From Stutzerimonas kunmingensis (GTDB lineage Bacteria > Pseudomonadota > Gammaproteobacteria > Pseudomonadales > Pseudomonadaceae), in NCBI RefSeq assembly GCF_021432085.1, contig NZ_CP090366.1:3224001-3288000 (forward strand): DNA of 64,000 nt. The letters are read 5' to 3'. The notes below the pieces were generated by a model that saw only the letters and a list, made by a program, of their open reading frames with translations, made no database searches and was not told the DNA's origin. This document shows, piece after piece, positions 46,235 to 55,560 of this stretch. Within the stretch, counting starts at the first letter, position 1. The number at the start of each line of letters is the position of its first letter. The translations under genes and the position numbers were made by a program.

Positions 46235-46627
46235 ATGAACAAAGCTGTCGCAACCCACGCTTCGAGATTTCAGCTACCCAAGCTGGCGGCCATTGCACTT
46301 GGTGGCCTGCTGCTGACCGCATGCGCCGGCAACCCACCGACCGAGCAGTTCGCCGTGACTGAATCGGCCGTGCGCAGCGCCGTAAGCGCTGGTGGTACCG
46401 AGTATGCCGCAGTGGAAATGCGCGCCGCGCAGGAAAAGTGGAAAGAGGCCGAACTGGCCATGCAGAAAGAAAACTACGAACAAGCCCGCAAGCTGGCCGA
46501 ACAGGCCGAATGGGATGCCCGCGTAGCCCAACGCAAGGCTGAAGCGGCGAAGGCTCAGAAGGCCGTCGAAGATGCGCAGCAGGGGATTCAGGAATTGCGC
46601 GAAGAAGGCATGCGCAACGTTCGCTGA
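46235..46627 (+). CDS. DUF4398 domain lipoprotein
   Basis: A 130-residue lipoprotein with lipobox LLTAC (C30) and a helical DUF4398 region (about 45-125) made of Ala/Glu/Gln/Lys-rich heptads, likely a periplasmic coiled coil. It lies 50 bases upstream of an OmpA-family lipoprotein on the same strand, the same pair as P. aeruginosa PA3691-PA3692. It probably works in envelope maintenance with its neighbour; inferred from context. ATG 46235 has GGAG at 46224-46227. Confidence 0.85.
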   Translation: MNKAVATHASRFQLPKLAAIALGGLLLTACAGNPPTEQFAVTESAVRSAVSAGGTEYAAVEMRAAQEKWKEAELAMQKENYEQARKLAEQAEWDARVAQRKAEAAKAQKAVEDAQQGIQELREEGMRNVR

Positions 46628-46677
46628 TTCCTCGCCACGCCCGCCATTCCGTTTATAGCCAATAGGATGAACTCGTC

Positions 46678-47460
46678 ATGCACAAGCTTGTAACCCTACC
46701 TACCATGCTGGCCCTGAGCATCGGCCTAGTGGCCTGCGCCAACCAGCCCAATCAGAACCTTGAAGAGGCGCGCAGCAGCTTCTCCGCTCTGCAGAGCGAC
46801 GCCCGCTCAAGCAAGGTCGCAGCCCTGGAAACCCAGGACGCCAGCAACATGCTGGACAAGGCCAACAAGGCATATCTGAACGATGCCGACGAAGAAACGG
46901 TGGATCAGCTGGCCTACCTGACCAAGCGCCGCATCGAACTGGCCGAGCAGACTATTGCCCTGCGCGCGGCCGAAAAGGATCTCGGCAAGGCCTCCGCGCA
47001 GCGCGCCGAAGCCCGCCTCGAAGCCCGGGACGCGCAGATCCGCAAGCTGCAGGAGGACATGCAGGCCAAGCAGACCGAGCGCGGCACCCTGGTGACCTTC
47101 GGTGACGTTCTGTTCGACCTGGACAAGGCCGAACTTAAACCGGCCGGTATGCGCGGCATCCAGAAGCTCGCTGAGTTCCTGAACGAGAATCCGGAGCGCA
47201 AGGTGGTAGTCGAGGGTTATACCGACAGCACCGGCTCCGACTCTTACAACCAGCAGCTTTCCGAGCGCCGCGCCCAATCCGTGCGCCGCGCATTGACCCA
47301 CGCGGGCGTCGATCCACAGCGCATCCAGGCGGTGGGCTATGGCGAGCAATACCCGGTTGCGAGCAACGACTCGCCGTCCAGCCGCGCGATGAATCGCCGC
47401 GTCGAGGTGACTATCTCCAACGACAGCCAGCGCGTCGCGCCACGTTCGTCGATGGAGTGA
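46678..47460 (+). CDS. OmpA-family lipoprotein (LptF-like)
   Basis: A 260-residue lipoprotein: lipobox LVAC (C20), a long helical DUF4398-like segment (about 30-130), and a C-terminal OmpA peptidoglycan-binding domain (VLFDLDKAELKPAGM, VEGYTDSTGSDSYNQQLSERRAQSV, NRRVEVTI). It resembles P. aeruginosa LptF (PA3692), an outer-membrane lipoprotein linked to envelope stress. It ends in a canonical terminator. AlgU control is known for LptF, but I do not see a clear AlgU promoter here. Confidence 0.88.
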   Translation: MHKLVTLPTMLALSIGLVACANQPNQNLEEARSSFSALQSDARSSKVAALETQDASNMLDKANKAYLNDADEETVDQLAYLTKRRIELAEQTIALRAAEKDLGKASAQRAEARLEARDAQIRKLQEDMQAKQTERGTLVTFGDVLFDLDKAELKPAGMRGIQKLAEFLNENPERKVVVEGYTDSTGSDSYNQQLSERRAQSVRRALTHAGVDPQRIQAVGYGEQYPVASNDSPSSRAMNRRVEVTISNDSQRVAPRSSME

Positions 47461-47503
47461 CCACGGACCGTGGGCATGGCGAGCTGATGCCCTGCCCCTT
47501 TAG

Positions 47504-47530
47504 CAGCCCGTCGCCCTGACGGGCTGTTTT
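47504..47530 (+). terminator. Rho-independent terminator after the OmpA-like gene
   Basis: CAGCCCGTC (47504-47512) and GACGGGCTG (47518-47526) form a 9-bp GC-rich stem with a 5-nt loop followed by TTTT, 44 bases after the stop. Its T-run reaches the stop codon of the convergent hypothetical gene. Confidence 0.85.
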
Positions 47531-47852
47531 ATTTGCTCTCCTGCGGCGCATCCTGACCCATGCAGCGCACGGCGCGCTTCTTCCTGTCGACCAGCACGCC
47601 TGTCAGGCCCTTCTGTTCGGTATCGAACAGCACCAGCACACCATCGATGCACTGAGCCACCTGCGACGCCGGCTTCAGCGATACCCGGTAATCCTCGCCG
47701 GGAACGGTCTTGAGCATGGTGTAGTCAGCCAGCAGCAACGCATCCTCTGGCTTGGCGATATGCACGTAGCCGTAATAGGACAGCACCGCAACCGTGCCAA
47801 GCACGCTGCCGATGGCGGTCAGGATCAGGGGAATGGGATTGCGTTCGGACAT
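47529..47852 (-). CDS. Small inner-membrane hypothetical protein
   Basis: A 107-residue protein with one N-terminal membrane helix (about 8-28) and a periplasmic C-terminal part with two cysteines (AQCIDG, VRCMGQ) that could form a disulfide. No known domain. ATG 47852 gives a compact anchored protein; a longer in-frame start at 48080 would run into the AIM24 gene. Convergent with the OmpA-like gene. Confidence 0.65.
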   Translation of the reverse strand: MSERNPIPLILTAIGSVLGTVAVLSYYGYVHIAKPEDALLLADYTMLKTVPGEDYRVSLKPASQVAQCIDGVLVLFDTEQKGLTGVLVDRKKRAVRCMGQDAPQESK

Positions 47853-47910
47853 GGACGGTCTCATCGAGGCAAAGAGGCGCATTGTGACAAATTCGAAGGT
47901 CGCCTGCGGC

Positions 47911-48657
47911 TCATTTACCGCCGGCGCGGGTTTCACCGCGGGCCTGTGAGGTCGCCTCGTAGACCCGCTCGGCCAGGCGCGAGAAGGGCAGGCTCTGGAT
48001 CCAGACGCTGCCGGTGCCCTTGAGGGTGGTGAGCAGCAGCCCTTCGCCACCGAACAGCATGCTCCGGAGGCCGCCGGCAAGCTGGATGTCGTAGTCGATG
48101 CCCTGCGTGAAGGCCACCAGGCAGCCGGTATCCAGCCGCAGGGTTTCGTTGTTCAGCTCCTTGCGAATCACGGTGCCGCCGGCATGCACGAACGCCAGTC
48201 CATCGCCTTCCAGGCGCTGCAGGATGAATCCCTCACCACCGAAAAAGCCTGCGCCGATGCGCTTGCTGAAGCTTATGCCGATGCGCGTGCCATAAGCCGC
48301 GCAGAGAAAGGCATCCTTCTGACAAAACAGCTTGCCGCCCACGGCAGCAAGATCAATCGGTACCACTGTGCCCGGATAAGGCGCGGCGAAGGCCACGCGT
48401 GCCTTGGCCTTGCTTTCATTGGTGAAGTGAGTGAGGAACAGTGACTCGCCGGTGAACATGCGCTTGCCCGCGCCCCACAACTTGCCGAGCACGCCGCTCG
48501 CCGAACCGTCGCCCATGCGCGCTTCGAAACGCACGCCGTCGGTCATGTAGTTCATTGCTCCGGCTTCGGCGATCACCGTCTCGTCTGGATCGAGGATGAT
48601 TTCCACGCTTTGCGCGGACTGACCGAGGATTTCGTATTCGAGTTCGTGGCTGGACAC
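47911..48657 (-). CDS. AIM24 family protein (TIGR00266)
   Basis: A 248-residue Gly-rich beta-structured protein matching the AIM24/TIGR00266 family: [41 protein letters not shown] and [16 protein letters not shown]. Eukaryotic AIM24 acts in mitochondrial inner-membrane organisation; bacterial members are uncharacterised. No signal peptide. Followed in the same direction by the small membrane protein gene and preceded by a Bax-inhibitor-1 gene. Confidence 0.87.
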   Translation of the reverse strand: MSSHELEYEILGQSAQSVEIILDPDETVIAEAGAMNYMTDGVRFEARMGDGSASGVLGKLWGAGKRMFTGESLFLTHFTNESKAKARVAFAAPYPGTVVPIDLAAVGGKLFCQKDAFLCAAYGTRIGISFSKRIGAGFFGGEGFILQRLEGDGLAFVHAGGTVIRKELNNETLRLDTGCLVAFTQGIDYDIQLAGGLRSMLFGGEGLLLTTLKGTGSVWIQSLPFSRLAERVYEATSQARGETRAGGK

Positions 48658-48719
48658 GGCGAGCTCCTGAAGCGATCGGGTTGCGGCGCTGCAAGGATGC
48701 GGCAGCGTCCCGCCGTTGC

Positions 48720-49379
48720 CTATTTGCGCCCGAGAATGCGCAGGATACGCAGGAACAGGTTGATGATGTCCATATAGAGCGCGGCTGCGCTGTCAATCGC
48801 ATTGTCCAGCGTCTTGGGGATCTGATTCGCCCGGCCCCAGTCCACGCCGACATAGCCGCAGAAGATCAGCACGACGATCCAGTCGATCACGCCGTGATGA
48901 ATGCCGAGGATGAACACCTCGACCAACTCGACGACGATCACCAGCAACAACGCCACTGTCAGCGCACCGGCGATGCTGGCGAAGAACTTCGGAAACAGCG
49001 TGCCGAGCAGCATCATGCCCAGGGTAACCAGCGCGGTGATGCGTATCGCCTCATGCACCAGAGAGGCGTCGTAGCGGCTCACCACCAGGTTGACGATGAG
49101 TCCGAACGGCACCACGACCAGGTTGTAGCCGACAAAACTCACCCAGGGCTGGTTCGAACGATGAAACAGCCAGGCGCCGGTGAGGCAGCTGGCGAAGTAG
49201 CCGCCAAAGAACAGCCAGGGATGGATGCTGCGAATGGACTCGACCGGGATGTTGCCGACCATCCACCAGTTGACCCAGAAGCCCCAACAGAGCGTGAGGC
49301 CAATGACGAGGTTATACGCAGCGGGGGAGAGTGTGCGATCCATCGGGTTCGCACGCCGGGCAAAGACGGAGTTTTCCAT
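48720..49379 (-). CDS. Bax inhibitor-1 (BI-1)/YccA family membrane protein
   Basis: A 219-residue protein with about seven membrane helices spread over its length, and the charged C-terminal end typical of BI-1 proteins. Bacterial relatives include the pH-gated calcium leak channel BsYetJ and E. coli YccA, an FtsH inhibitor. It lies just upstream of the AIM24 gene on the same strand. Which activity applies is not visible. Confidence 0.82.
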   Translation of the reverse strand: MENSVFARRANPMDRTLSPAAYNLVIGLTLCWGFWVNWWMVGNIPVESIRSIHPWLFFGGYFASCLTGAWLFHRSNQPWVSFVGYNLVVVPFGLIVNLVVSRYDASLVHEAIRITALVTLGMMLLGTLFPKFFASIAGALTVALLLVIVVELVEVFILGIHHGVIDWIVVLIFCGYVGVDWGRANQIPKTLDNAIDSAAALYMDIINLFLRILRILGRK

Positions 49380-49421
49380 ATCGTTACGCTTCCTTGCGTG
49401 AGTGATGTCGGATATTCGGGA

Positions 49422-50717
49422 TCAGAGAATGTTCGCGTAGTCGGCTTCGATGCGATCCAGGCTCAGGTGATTGAGAAAGTTGGAGAAGCACATCCAGGCC
49501 GACAGCGCATTGAGGTCCTGAAATTGCTGCGGCAGATACTTGGGCGGGACGACCATGCCCTCGTCCACCAGCTGGCGCAGCGTGCGCATGTCCTCAAGCG
49601 TGGTCTTGCCGCAGAACAGCAGCGGGATCTGCTCCAGCCGGCCTTTGCGCACGGCTAGCTGGATGTAGTTGTAGATCATGATGAAGCCCTTCAGGTAGGA
49701 CAGGTCCTTGGTGAAGGGCAAACCATCGGGGGTCGAGCCGCGGAACACCCGGCTGGCATTGCTGTAGCAGTCGTCGTCGCCATATCCCTGCTCGCGGAAG
49801 AAGGCGAACACGTCGAGGAAATCCGCGCCCTCCTCGGCCATGTGGATGGCGCGGGTGCGGTTGGTCAGCTTGCGCAGGCGCGTCGGGTAGGAGGCGAAGG
49901 CAATCACCTCCATCAGGATTGCCAGGCCTTCCTGGGTAACCGTTGAAGACGGCGGCCCCTTGGCGAGGAAGGTGCAGATCGGCTGGTTCTGCCCGTTGAG
50001 CGTGGTGCCGACGTGCACCAGGCCTTCGTGAACCTCCAGCGCGCGCACGTCACGCTCGTTGAACAGCGCGTCGCTGCGGATCTTGATGTAGTCGGCGCCC
50101 GCTGCCGCATCGGCGAGGATGCCGTCGGACTCGAAAACACGGATCACGCCCTCGCCTTCGCCGAACACCACATCCAGCCGCTTCTGCAGCAGCTCGACGG
50201 CCTGCGGCGCGGTGAGATTCTTCGGCTCGTCACGCAGATCGCCACGGTCGGCGATGTTGTTCAGGTAGTCGGAGAGCATAAGGCCGAGGTCGGCCAGGGT
50301 TGGATCGCCAGCATGGAAGGCGTCGGATGCCGCGCCGTAGAGCTCCTGGGAGATCATGCCGAAGTCCGGTGTGCCACGCGCCTCGAGCATGCGGATAACC
50401 ATGCGGTATTCCTTACACATGCGCCGCATGATCTGCCCGACCGGGTTGAACTGACCGAGCTGACGGGTGATGTCGCGCTCGATGTCCTGGAATTCCTGCT
50501 TCTTGGCGCTGGAATCGAAGGCCAGTGGCCGGCCCTCGTAGTAGCCGCGATCGATCTTCGGCAGCTCGCGGCCCTTGGCGGCGAAAAAACCCTGGCGGGT
50601 ATTCTCGTCCCACTTCACCGCGTCCAGTACGCGCACTGGCGTCTGCGCCTCGACGATGCGGTCGGACAGCCCGCGCACGATGGTCTGATACTCATCCAGG
50701 TTGTTACGGCTGTTCAT
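49422..50717 (-). CDS. QEGLA-motif protein (DUF1704, putative metallopeptidase-like)
   Basis: A 431-residue soluble protein with the family motif TQEGLAI (about residue 260) and an upstream HEGLVHVG segment whose His and Glu suggest a metallopeptidase-like zinc site. The family is annotated as flavohemoglobin expression-modulating QEGLA motif protein. ATG 50717 has GAGGGA upstream; the frame extends to 50780 without support. The substrate or role is unknown. Confidence 0.8.
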   Translation of the reverse strand: MNSRNNLDEYQTIVRGLSDRIVEAQTPVRVLDAVKWDENTRQGFFAAKGRELPKIDRGYYEGRPLAFDSSAKKQEFQDIERDITRQLGQFNPVGQIMRRMCKEYRMVIRMLEARGTPDFGMISQELYGAASDAFHAGDPTLADLGLMLSDYLNNIADRGDLRDEPKNLTAPQAVELLQKRLDVVFGEGEGVIRVFESDGILADAAAGADYIKIRSDALFNERDVRALEVHEGLVHVGTTLNGQNQPICTFLAKGPPSSTVTQEGLAILMEVIAFASYPTRLRKLTNRTRAIHMAEEGADFLDVFAFFREQGYGDDDCYSNASRVFRGSTPDGLPFTKDLSYLKGFIMIYNYIQLAVRKGRLEQIPLLFCGKTTLEDMRTLRQLVDEGMVVPPKYLPQQFQDLNALSAWMCFSNFLNHLSLDRIEADYANIL

Positions 50718-50808
50718 CAGTCCCTCTTCACGGATGACCCGTACCCTTGAGGTTATACCCGCAGCCGCCGAGGCCGGCACACTGCGGTGTCAGTCGACGC
50801 TCAGTGGA

Positions 50809-52311
50809 TCAGAGTTCCGGACGCATGTGCGGGAAGAGGATCACGTCGCGGATCGAAGGCGAGTTGGTCAGCAGCATCACCAGGCGATCGATGCCGATAC
50901 CCTCGCCCGCGGTCGGCGGCATGCCGTATTCCAGCGCACGCACGAAGTCGGCGTCGAAGTGCATGGCTTCGTCATCGCCGGCATCCTTGTCGGCTACCTG
51001 CGCGTGGAAACGTTCGGCCTGATCCTCGGCATCGTTGAGCTCGGAATAGGCGTTGGCGATCTCGCGGCCACCAATGAACAGTTCGAAGCGGTCGGTGACG
51101 TTGGGGTTGCGATCATTGCGTCGGGCCAGCGGCGAGACCTCGAACGGGTACTCGGTGATGAAGGTCGGCTGTTCCAGCTTGTGCTCGACCAGCTCCTCGA
51201 AAATCATCACCTGCAGCTTACCCAGCCCTTCGTGGCCGAGCAGCTTGGCGCCGGCCTTCTTGGCGATGGCGCGAGCCTTCTCGACGTCGTTCAGGTCATC
51301 CGCGGAGATTTCCGGGTTGAACTTGAGGATCGAGTCGAACACCGACAGCCGCGCGAAGGGCTCGCCGAAGTGGAACACCTTGTCGCCGTAGGGCACGTCG
51401 GTGCTGCCAAGCACGGCCTGGGCCAGCTCGCGGAACAGCTCCTCGGTGAGATCCATATTGTCTTCGTAGTCGGCGTAAGCCTGGTAGAACTCGAGCATGG
51501 TGAACTCGGGGTTATGCCGGGTCGAGACGCCTTCGTTGCGGAAGTTGCGGTTGATCTCGAACACGCGCTCGAAGCCACCGACCACCAGACGCTTGAGGTA
51601 GAGCTCCGGCGCGATGCGCAGGAACATCGGCATGTCCAGCGCGTTGTGATGGGTCTCGAACGGTTTGGCCGCAGCGCCGCCGGGAATGGTCTGCAGCATC
51701 GGCGTTTCGACTTCGAGGAAGTCACGCTCGGCGAGGAACTTGCGGATATGCGAGATGACCTGGGAGCGCACGCGGAACGTTTCGCGCACCTCCTCGTTGA
51801 CCATCAGGTCGACGTAGCGCTGGCGGTAGCGCTGCTCGGTGTCGGTCAGGCCGTGGAACTTGTCCGGCAGCGGGCGCAGCGACTTGGTCAGCAGGCGCAC
51901 GCTGTTCATGTAGACGTACAGGTCGCCCTTGCCGGAGCGCGCCAGTGTGCCCTCGGCGGCAATGATGTCGCCCAGGTCGAAGTGCTTGACCGCGTCGACC
52001 TGCTCGGCCGGCAGCGTCTTGCGATCGACATAGACCTGGATGCGCCCGCTCATATCCTGCAGCACCATGAATGGCCCGCGGTTGAGCATGATGCGCCCGG
52101 CGACCTTGACCGGAATGGCGGCCGCCTCCAGCTCCTCCTTGGTCTTCTCGGCGTACTGTTTCTGCAGGTCGCCTGCATAGCGGTCGCGACGGAAGTCATT
52201 GGGGAAGGCATTGCCCTGCTCGCGCACGGCAGCAAGCTTTTCCTTGCGCTGGGCAATCAGCTTGTTTTCTTCCTCTTGGATGGCGTGCTGGTTCAGCGGT
52301 TGTTCGCTCAT
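50809..52311 (-). CDS. lysS: Lysyl-tRNA synthetase (class II)
   Basis: A 500-residue class II synthetase with an N-terminal OB fold ([20 protein letters not shown]) and class II motifs: [10 protein letters not shown] (motif 1), [20 protein letters not shown] (motif 2) and [13 protein letters not shown] (motif 3). It charges tRNA-Lys. It lies 64 bases downstream of prfB on the same strand, the widespread prfB-lysS order. Confidence 0.97.
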   Translation of the reverse strand: MSEQPLNQHAIQEEENKLIAQRKEKLAAVREQGNAFPNDFRRDRYAGDLQKQYAEKTKEELEAAAIPVKVAGRIMLNRGPFMVLQDMSGRIQVYVDRKTLPAEQVDAVKHFDLGDIIAAEGTLARSGKGDLYVYMNSVRLLTKSLRPLPDKFHGLTDTEQRYRQRYVDLMVNEEVRETFRVRSQVISHIRKFLAERDFLEVETPMLQTIPGGAAAKPFETHHNALDMPMFLRIAPELYLKRLVVGGFERVFEINRNFRNEGVSTRHNPEFTMLEFYQAYADYEDNMDLTEELFRELAQAVLGSTDVPYGDKVFHFGEPFARLSVFDSILKFNPEISADDLNDVEKARAIAKKAGAKLLGHEGLGKLQVMIFEELVEHKLEQPTFITEYPFEVSPLARRNDRNPNVTDRFELFIGGREIANAYSELNDAEDQAERFHAQVADKDAGDDEAMHFDADFVRALEYGMPPTAGEGIGIDRLVMLLTNSPSIRDVILFPHMRPEL

Positions 52312-52375
52312 TGCGGGTCGTCCCGGTCAAATCGTTTCAATGGAGGTGCTTGCGGCTTGAGGCTTGCAGCTGCTC

Positions 52376-53471
52376 TCAGAGCCCCTGTTTCAGGCTGGCT
52401 TCGAGGTATCCGTCGAGGTCGCCGTCGAGCACCTTCTGGCAATCGCTGCGCTCCACACCGGTACGCAGATCCTTGATGCGCGAGTCGTCGAGCACGTAGG
52501 AACGGATCTGGTGCCCCCAGCCAATGTCCGACTTGCTGTCTTCCAGCGCCTGAGAGGCGGCGTTGCGCTTCTGCATTTCCAGTTCGTACAACTTGGCCCG
52601 CAGCATCTTCATGGCGGTGTCCTTGTTGGCGTGCTGGGAACGTTCGTTCTGGCAGGCCACCACGGTATTGGTCGGGACGTGGGTGATACGCACGGCCGAA
52701 TCGGTGGTGTTTACGTGCTGACCACCGGCGCCGGAGGAACGGTAGGTATCGATGCGCAGGTCGGCCGGGTTGATCTCGATCTCGACCCTGTCGTCGATCT
52801 CGGGTGAGGCGAACACTGCCGAGAACGAGGTGTGGCGGCGCGCGCCGGAGTCGAACGGGCTCTTGCGAACCAGGCGGTGCACACCGATCTCGGTGCGCAA
52901 CCAGCCAAAAGCATATTCACCCTTGATGTGCACCGTGGCACCCTTGATGCCGGCGACTTCGCCCTCGGACAGCTCGACGATCTCGGCAGTGAAACCGCGC
53001 TTGTCGGCCCAGCGCAGGTACATGCGCAGCAGGATGTTCGCCCAGTCCTGCGCCTCGGTGCCGCCGGAACCGGCCTGGATGTCCAGGTAGCAGTTATTCG
53101 GGTCCATCTCATGGCTGAACATGCGGCGGAATTCGAGCTTTTCGAGGATTCCGCGCAGACGGTCCAGCTCGGCGGCCACATCATCAACGGCGCCTTGATC
53201 ATCTTCTTCGACCGCCATGTCGAGCAGGTCGCGAGAGTCGGCAAGTCCGCCATCGAGGTCATCGATGGTTTCGACAATCTGCGCCAGGGTGGCGCGTTCA
53301 CGGCCCAGGCTCTGGGCGTATTCGGGCTTGTTCCAGACGTTGGGGTCTTCGAGTTCGCGGTTTACTTCGACGAGACGATCATGCTTCTGATCGTAGTCAA
53401 AGATACCCCCGAATTGACAGGGTGCGCTCGGACAGGTCCTTGATGCTGTTGAGGATCGGGTTGATTTCCAT
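52376..53471 (-). CDS. prfB: Peptide chain release factor 2, programmed +1 frameshift
   Basis: RF2 recognises UGA and UAA stops. The zero frame starts at ATG 53471 and encodes 24 residues ([20 protein letters not shown], then RGYL) to an in-frame TGA at 53399-53397. A +1 shift at CTT-TGA-C joins it to the remaining frame, [17 protein letters not shown] to GL at 52376, about 364 residues in all. The tripeptide anticodon SPF (KSPFDSG) and the GGQ motif (GAGGQHVNT) are present. The shift makes RF2 autoregulatory: low RF2 lets ribosomes slip at the UGA. This is the normal state, not a damaged gene. Confidence 0.96.
53396..53411 (-). promoter_or_regulatory. prfB programmed frameshift signal
   Basis: On the coding strand, CGG GGG TAT CTT TGA C: a Shine-Dalgarno-like G-run three bases before the slippery CTT, then the in-frame UGA followed by C, the poor-termination context. 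This matches the E. coli site except that the first A of AGGGGG is C. Confidence 0.93.
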
Positions 53472-53540
53472 AGGTAGGCAGCTCTCAATCGGACGGTGCA
53501 AAAGCCGGCGATTATAACTCAGCCAACCCGCGCTGACAGC

Positions 53541-53559
53541 CCGCCGGACGTGCCGGCGG
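53541..53559 (-). terminator. Hairpin after the TerB/DUF533 gene
   Basis: CCGCCGG (53541-53547) and CCGGCGG (53553-53559) with loop ACGTG, extended by CTGAC/GTCAG pairing at 53533-53537 and 53562-53566. It lies between the DUF533 stop and the prfB start on the minus strand. No T-run. Confidence 0.4.
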
Positions 53560-53595
53560 ACGGTCAGGAAACGGATTTGCCCTCATGACGGTCGA

Positions 53596-54312
53596 TCAGG
53601 CACTCACACCGCGTACCTGGCTTTCCAGCTCGGCTTTGAGTTGCGGATCGAGCTGCAGACAGCGGGCAAGTTCATCCAGATAGGCACGCTCCATGAAATG
53701 CTCCTCGTCGACCATCAGCACGCTGGCCAGATACATCTCCGCAGCCATCTCGGGGGTACTGGCGGCACTGGCCACGTCAGCCGGGTCCAGCGGCTTGTTC
53801 AGTTCGGCCTCGAGCCAGTGCTGCAGATCAGCATCGGCCAGCTTGCCCAGCTCCGCCTCGATCAGCTGACGCTCTCGGGCATCGACATGGCCGTCGGCCT
53901 TGGCCGCTGCCACCAGTGCCTTGAGAATGCCCTGGCTGTGCACCTCGACCTCTGCCGGCGGCAGGCGATCGATGGTCTGTGGCGTCTGCTGTTGCGCCCC
54001 GCCCTGCTGCGCCTGCCAGTTGCTGTAGGCCTTGTAGGCCAGCACGCCGAGCGCCGCCAGACCGCCGTAGGTCACCGCCTTGCCGCCCATCTTGCGCACC
54101 TTGCGGTTGCCCAGCAGCAACCCCATGGCACCGGCCGCCAGCGCGCCGCCACCGGCACCCGACAGGGCATTGCCGAGCGAACCGCCGCCAACGCCGGAAA
54201 GCAGGTCGCTCAAACCGCCTTTGCCAGGTTTGCCACCTGCACTGGATTGCTGCTTCTGCAGCAGGTCCTGACCGGACCTGAGCAGTTGATCGAGAAGGCC
54301 ACTGGTTTTCAT
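53596..54312 (-). CDS. TerB-like / DUF533 inner-membrane protein
   Basis: A 238-residue protein with a Gly/Ser-rich N-terminal region, a hydrophobic Gly-rich stretch (about 45-95, two possible membrane segments) and a C-terminal tellurite-resistance TerB-like helical domain (LKALVAAAKADGHVDARERQLIEAEL). DUF533 proteins such as E. coli YebE have unknown function. ATG 54312 begins MKTSGLLDQLL, the usual family start. Confidence 0.85.
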   Translation of the reverse strand: MKTSGLLDQLLRSGQDLLQKQQSSAGGKPGKGGLSDLLSGVGGGSLGNALSGAGGGALAAGAMGLLLGNRKVRKMGGKAVTYGGLAALGVLAYKAYSNWQAQQGGAQQQTPQTIDRLPPAEVEVHSQGILKALVAAAKADGHVDARERQLIEAELGKLADADLQHWLEAELNKPLDPADVASAASTPEMAAEMYLASVLMVDEEHFMERAYLDELARCLQLDPQLKAELESQVRGVSA

Positions 54313-54355
54313 CGAAGTCCCCAAACGGATTGAATCAGGATTTGAACAGCAGTGC

Positions 54356-55525
<1,170 letters not shown>

Positions 55526-55560
55526 TCATGCCCAGCCCGACATCGGTGGAACTGTCAGCC

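Noticed and set aside
53397-53488. In-frame stop at the beginning of prfB taken as a pseudogene
   Set aside because: The CTT-TGA-C context is the known programmed +1 frameshift of RF2 genes.
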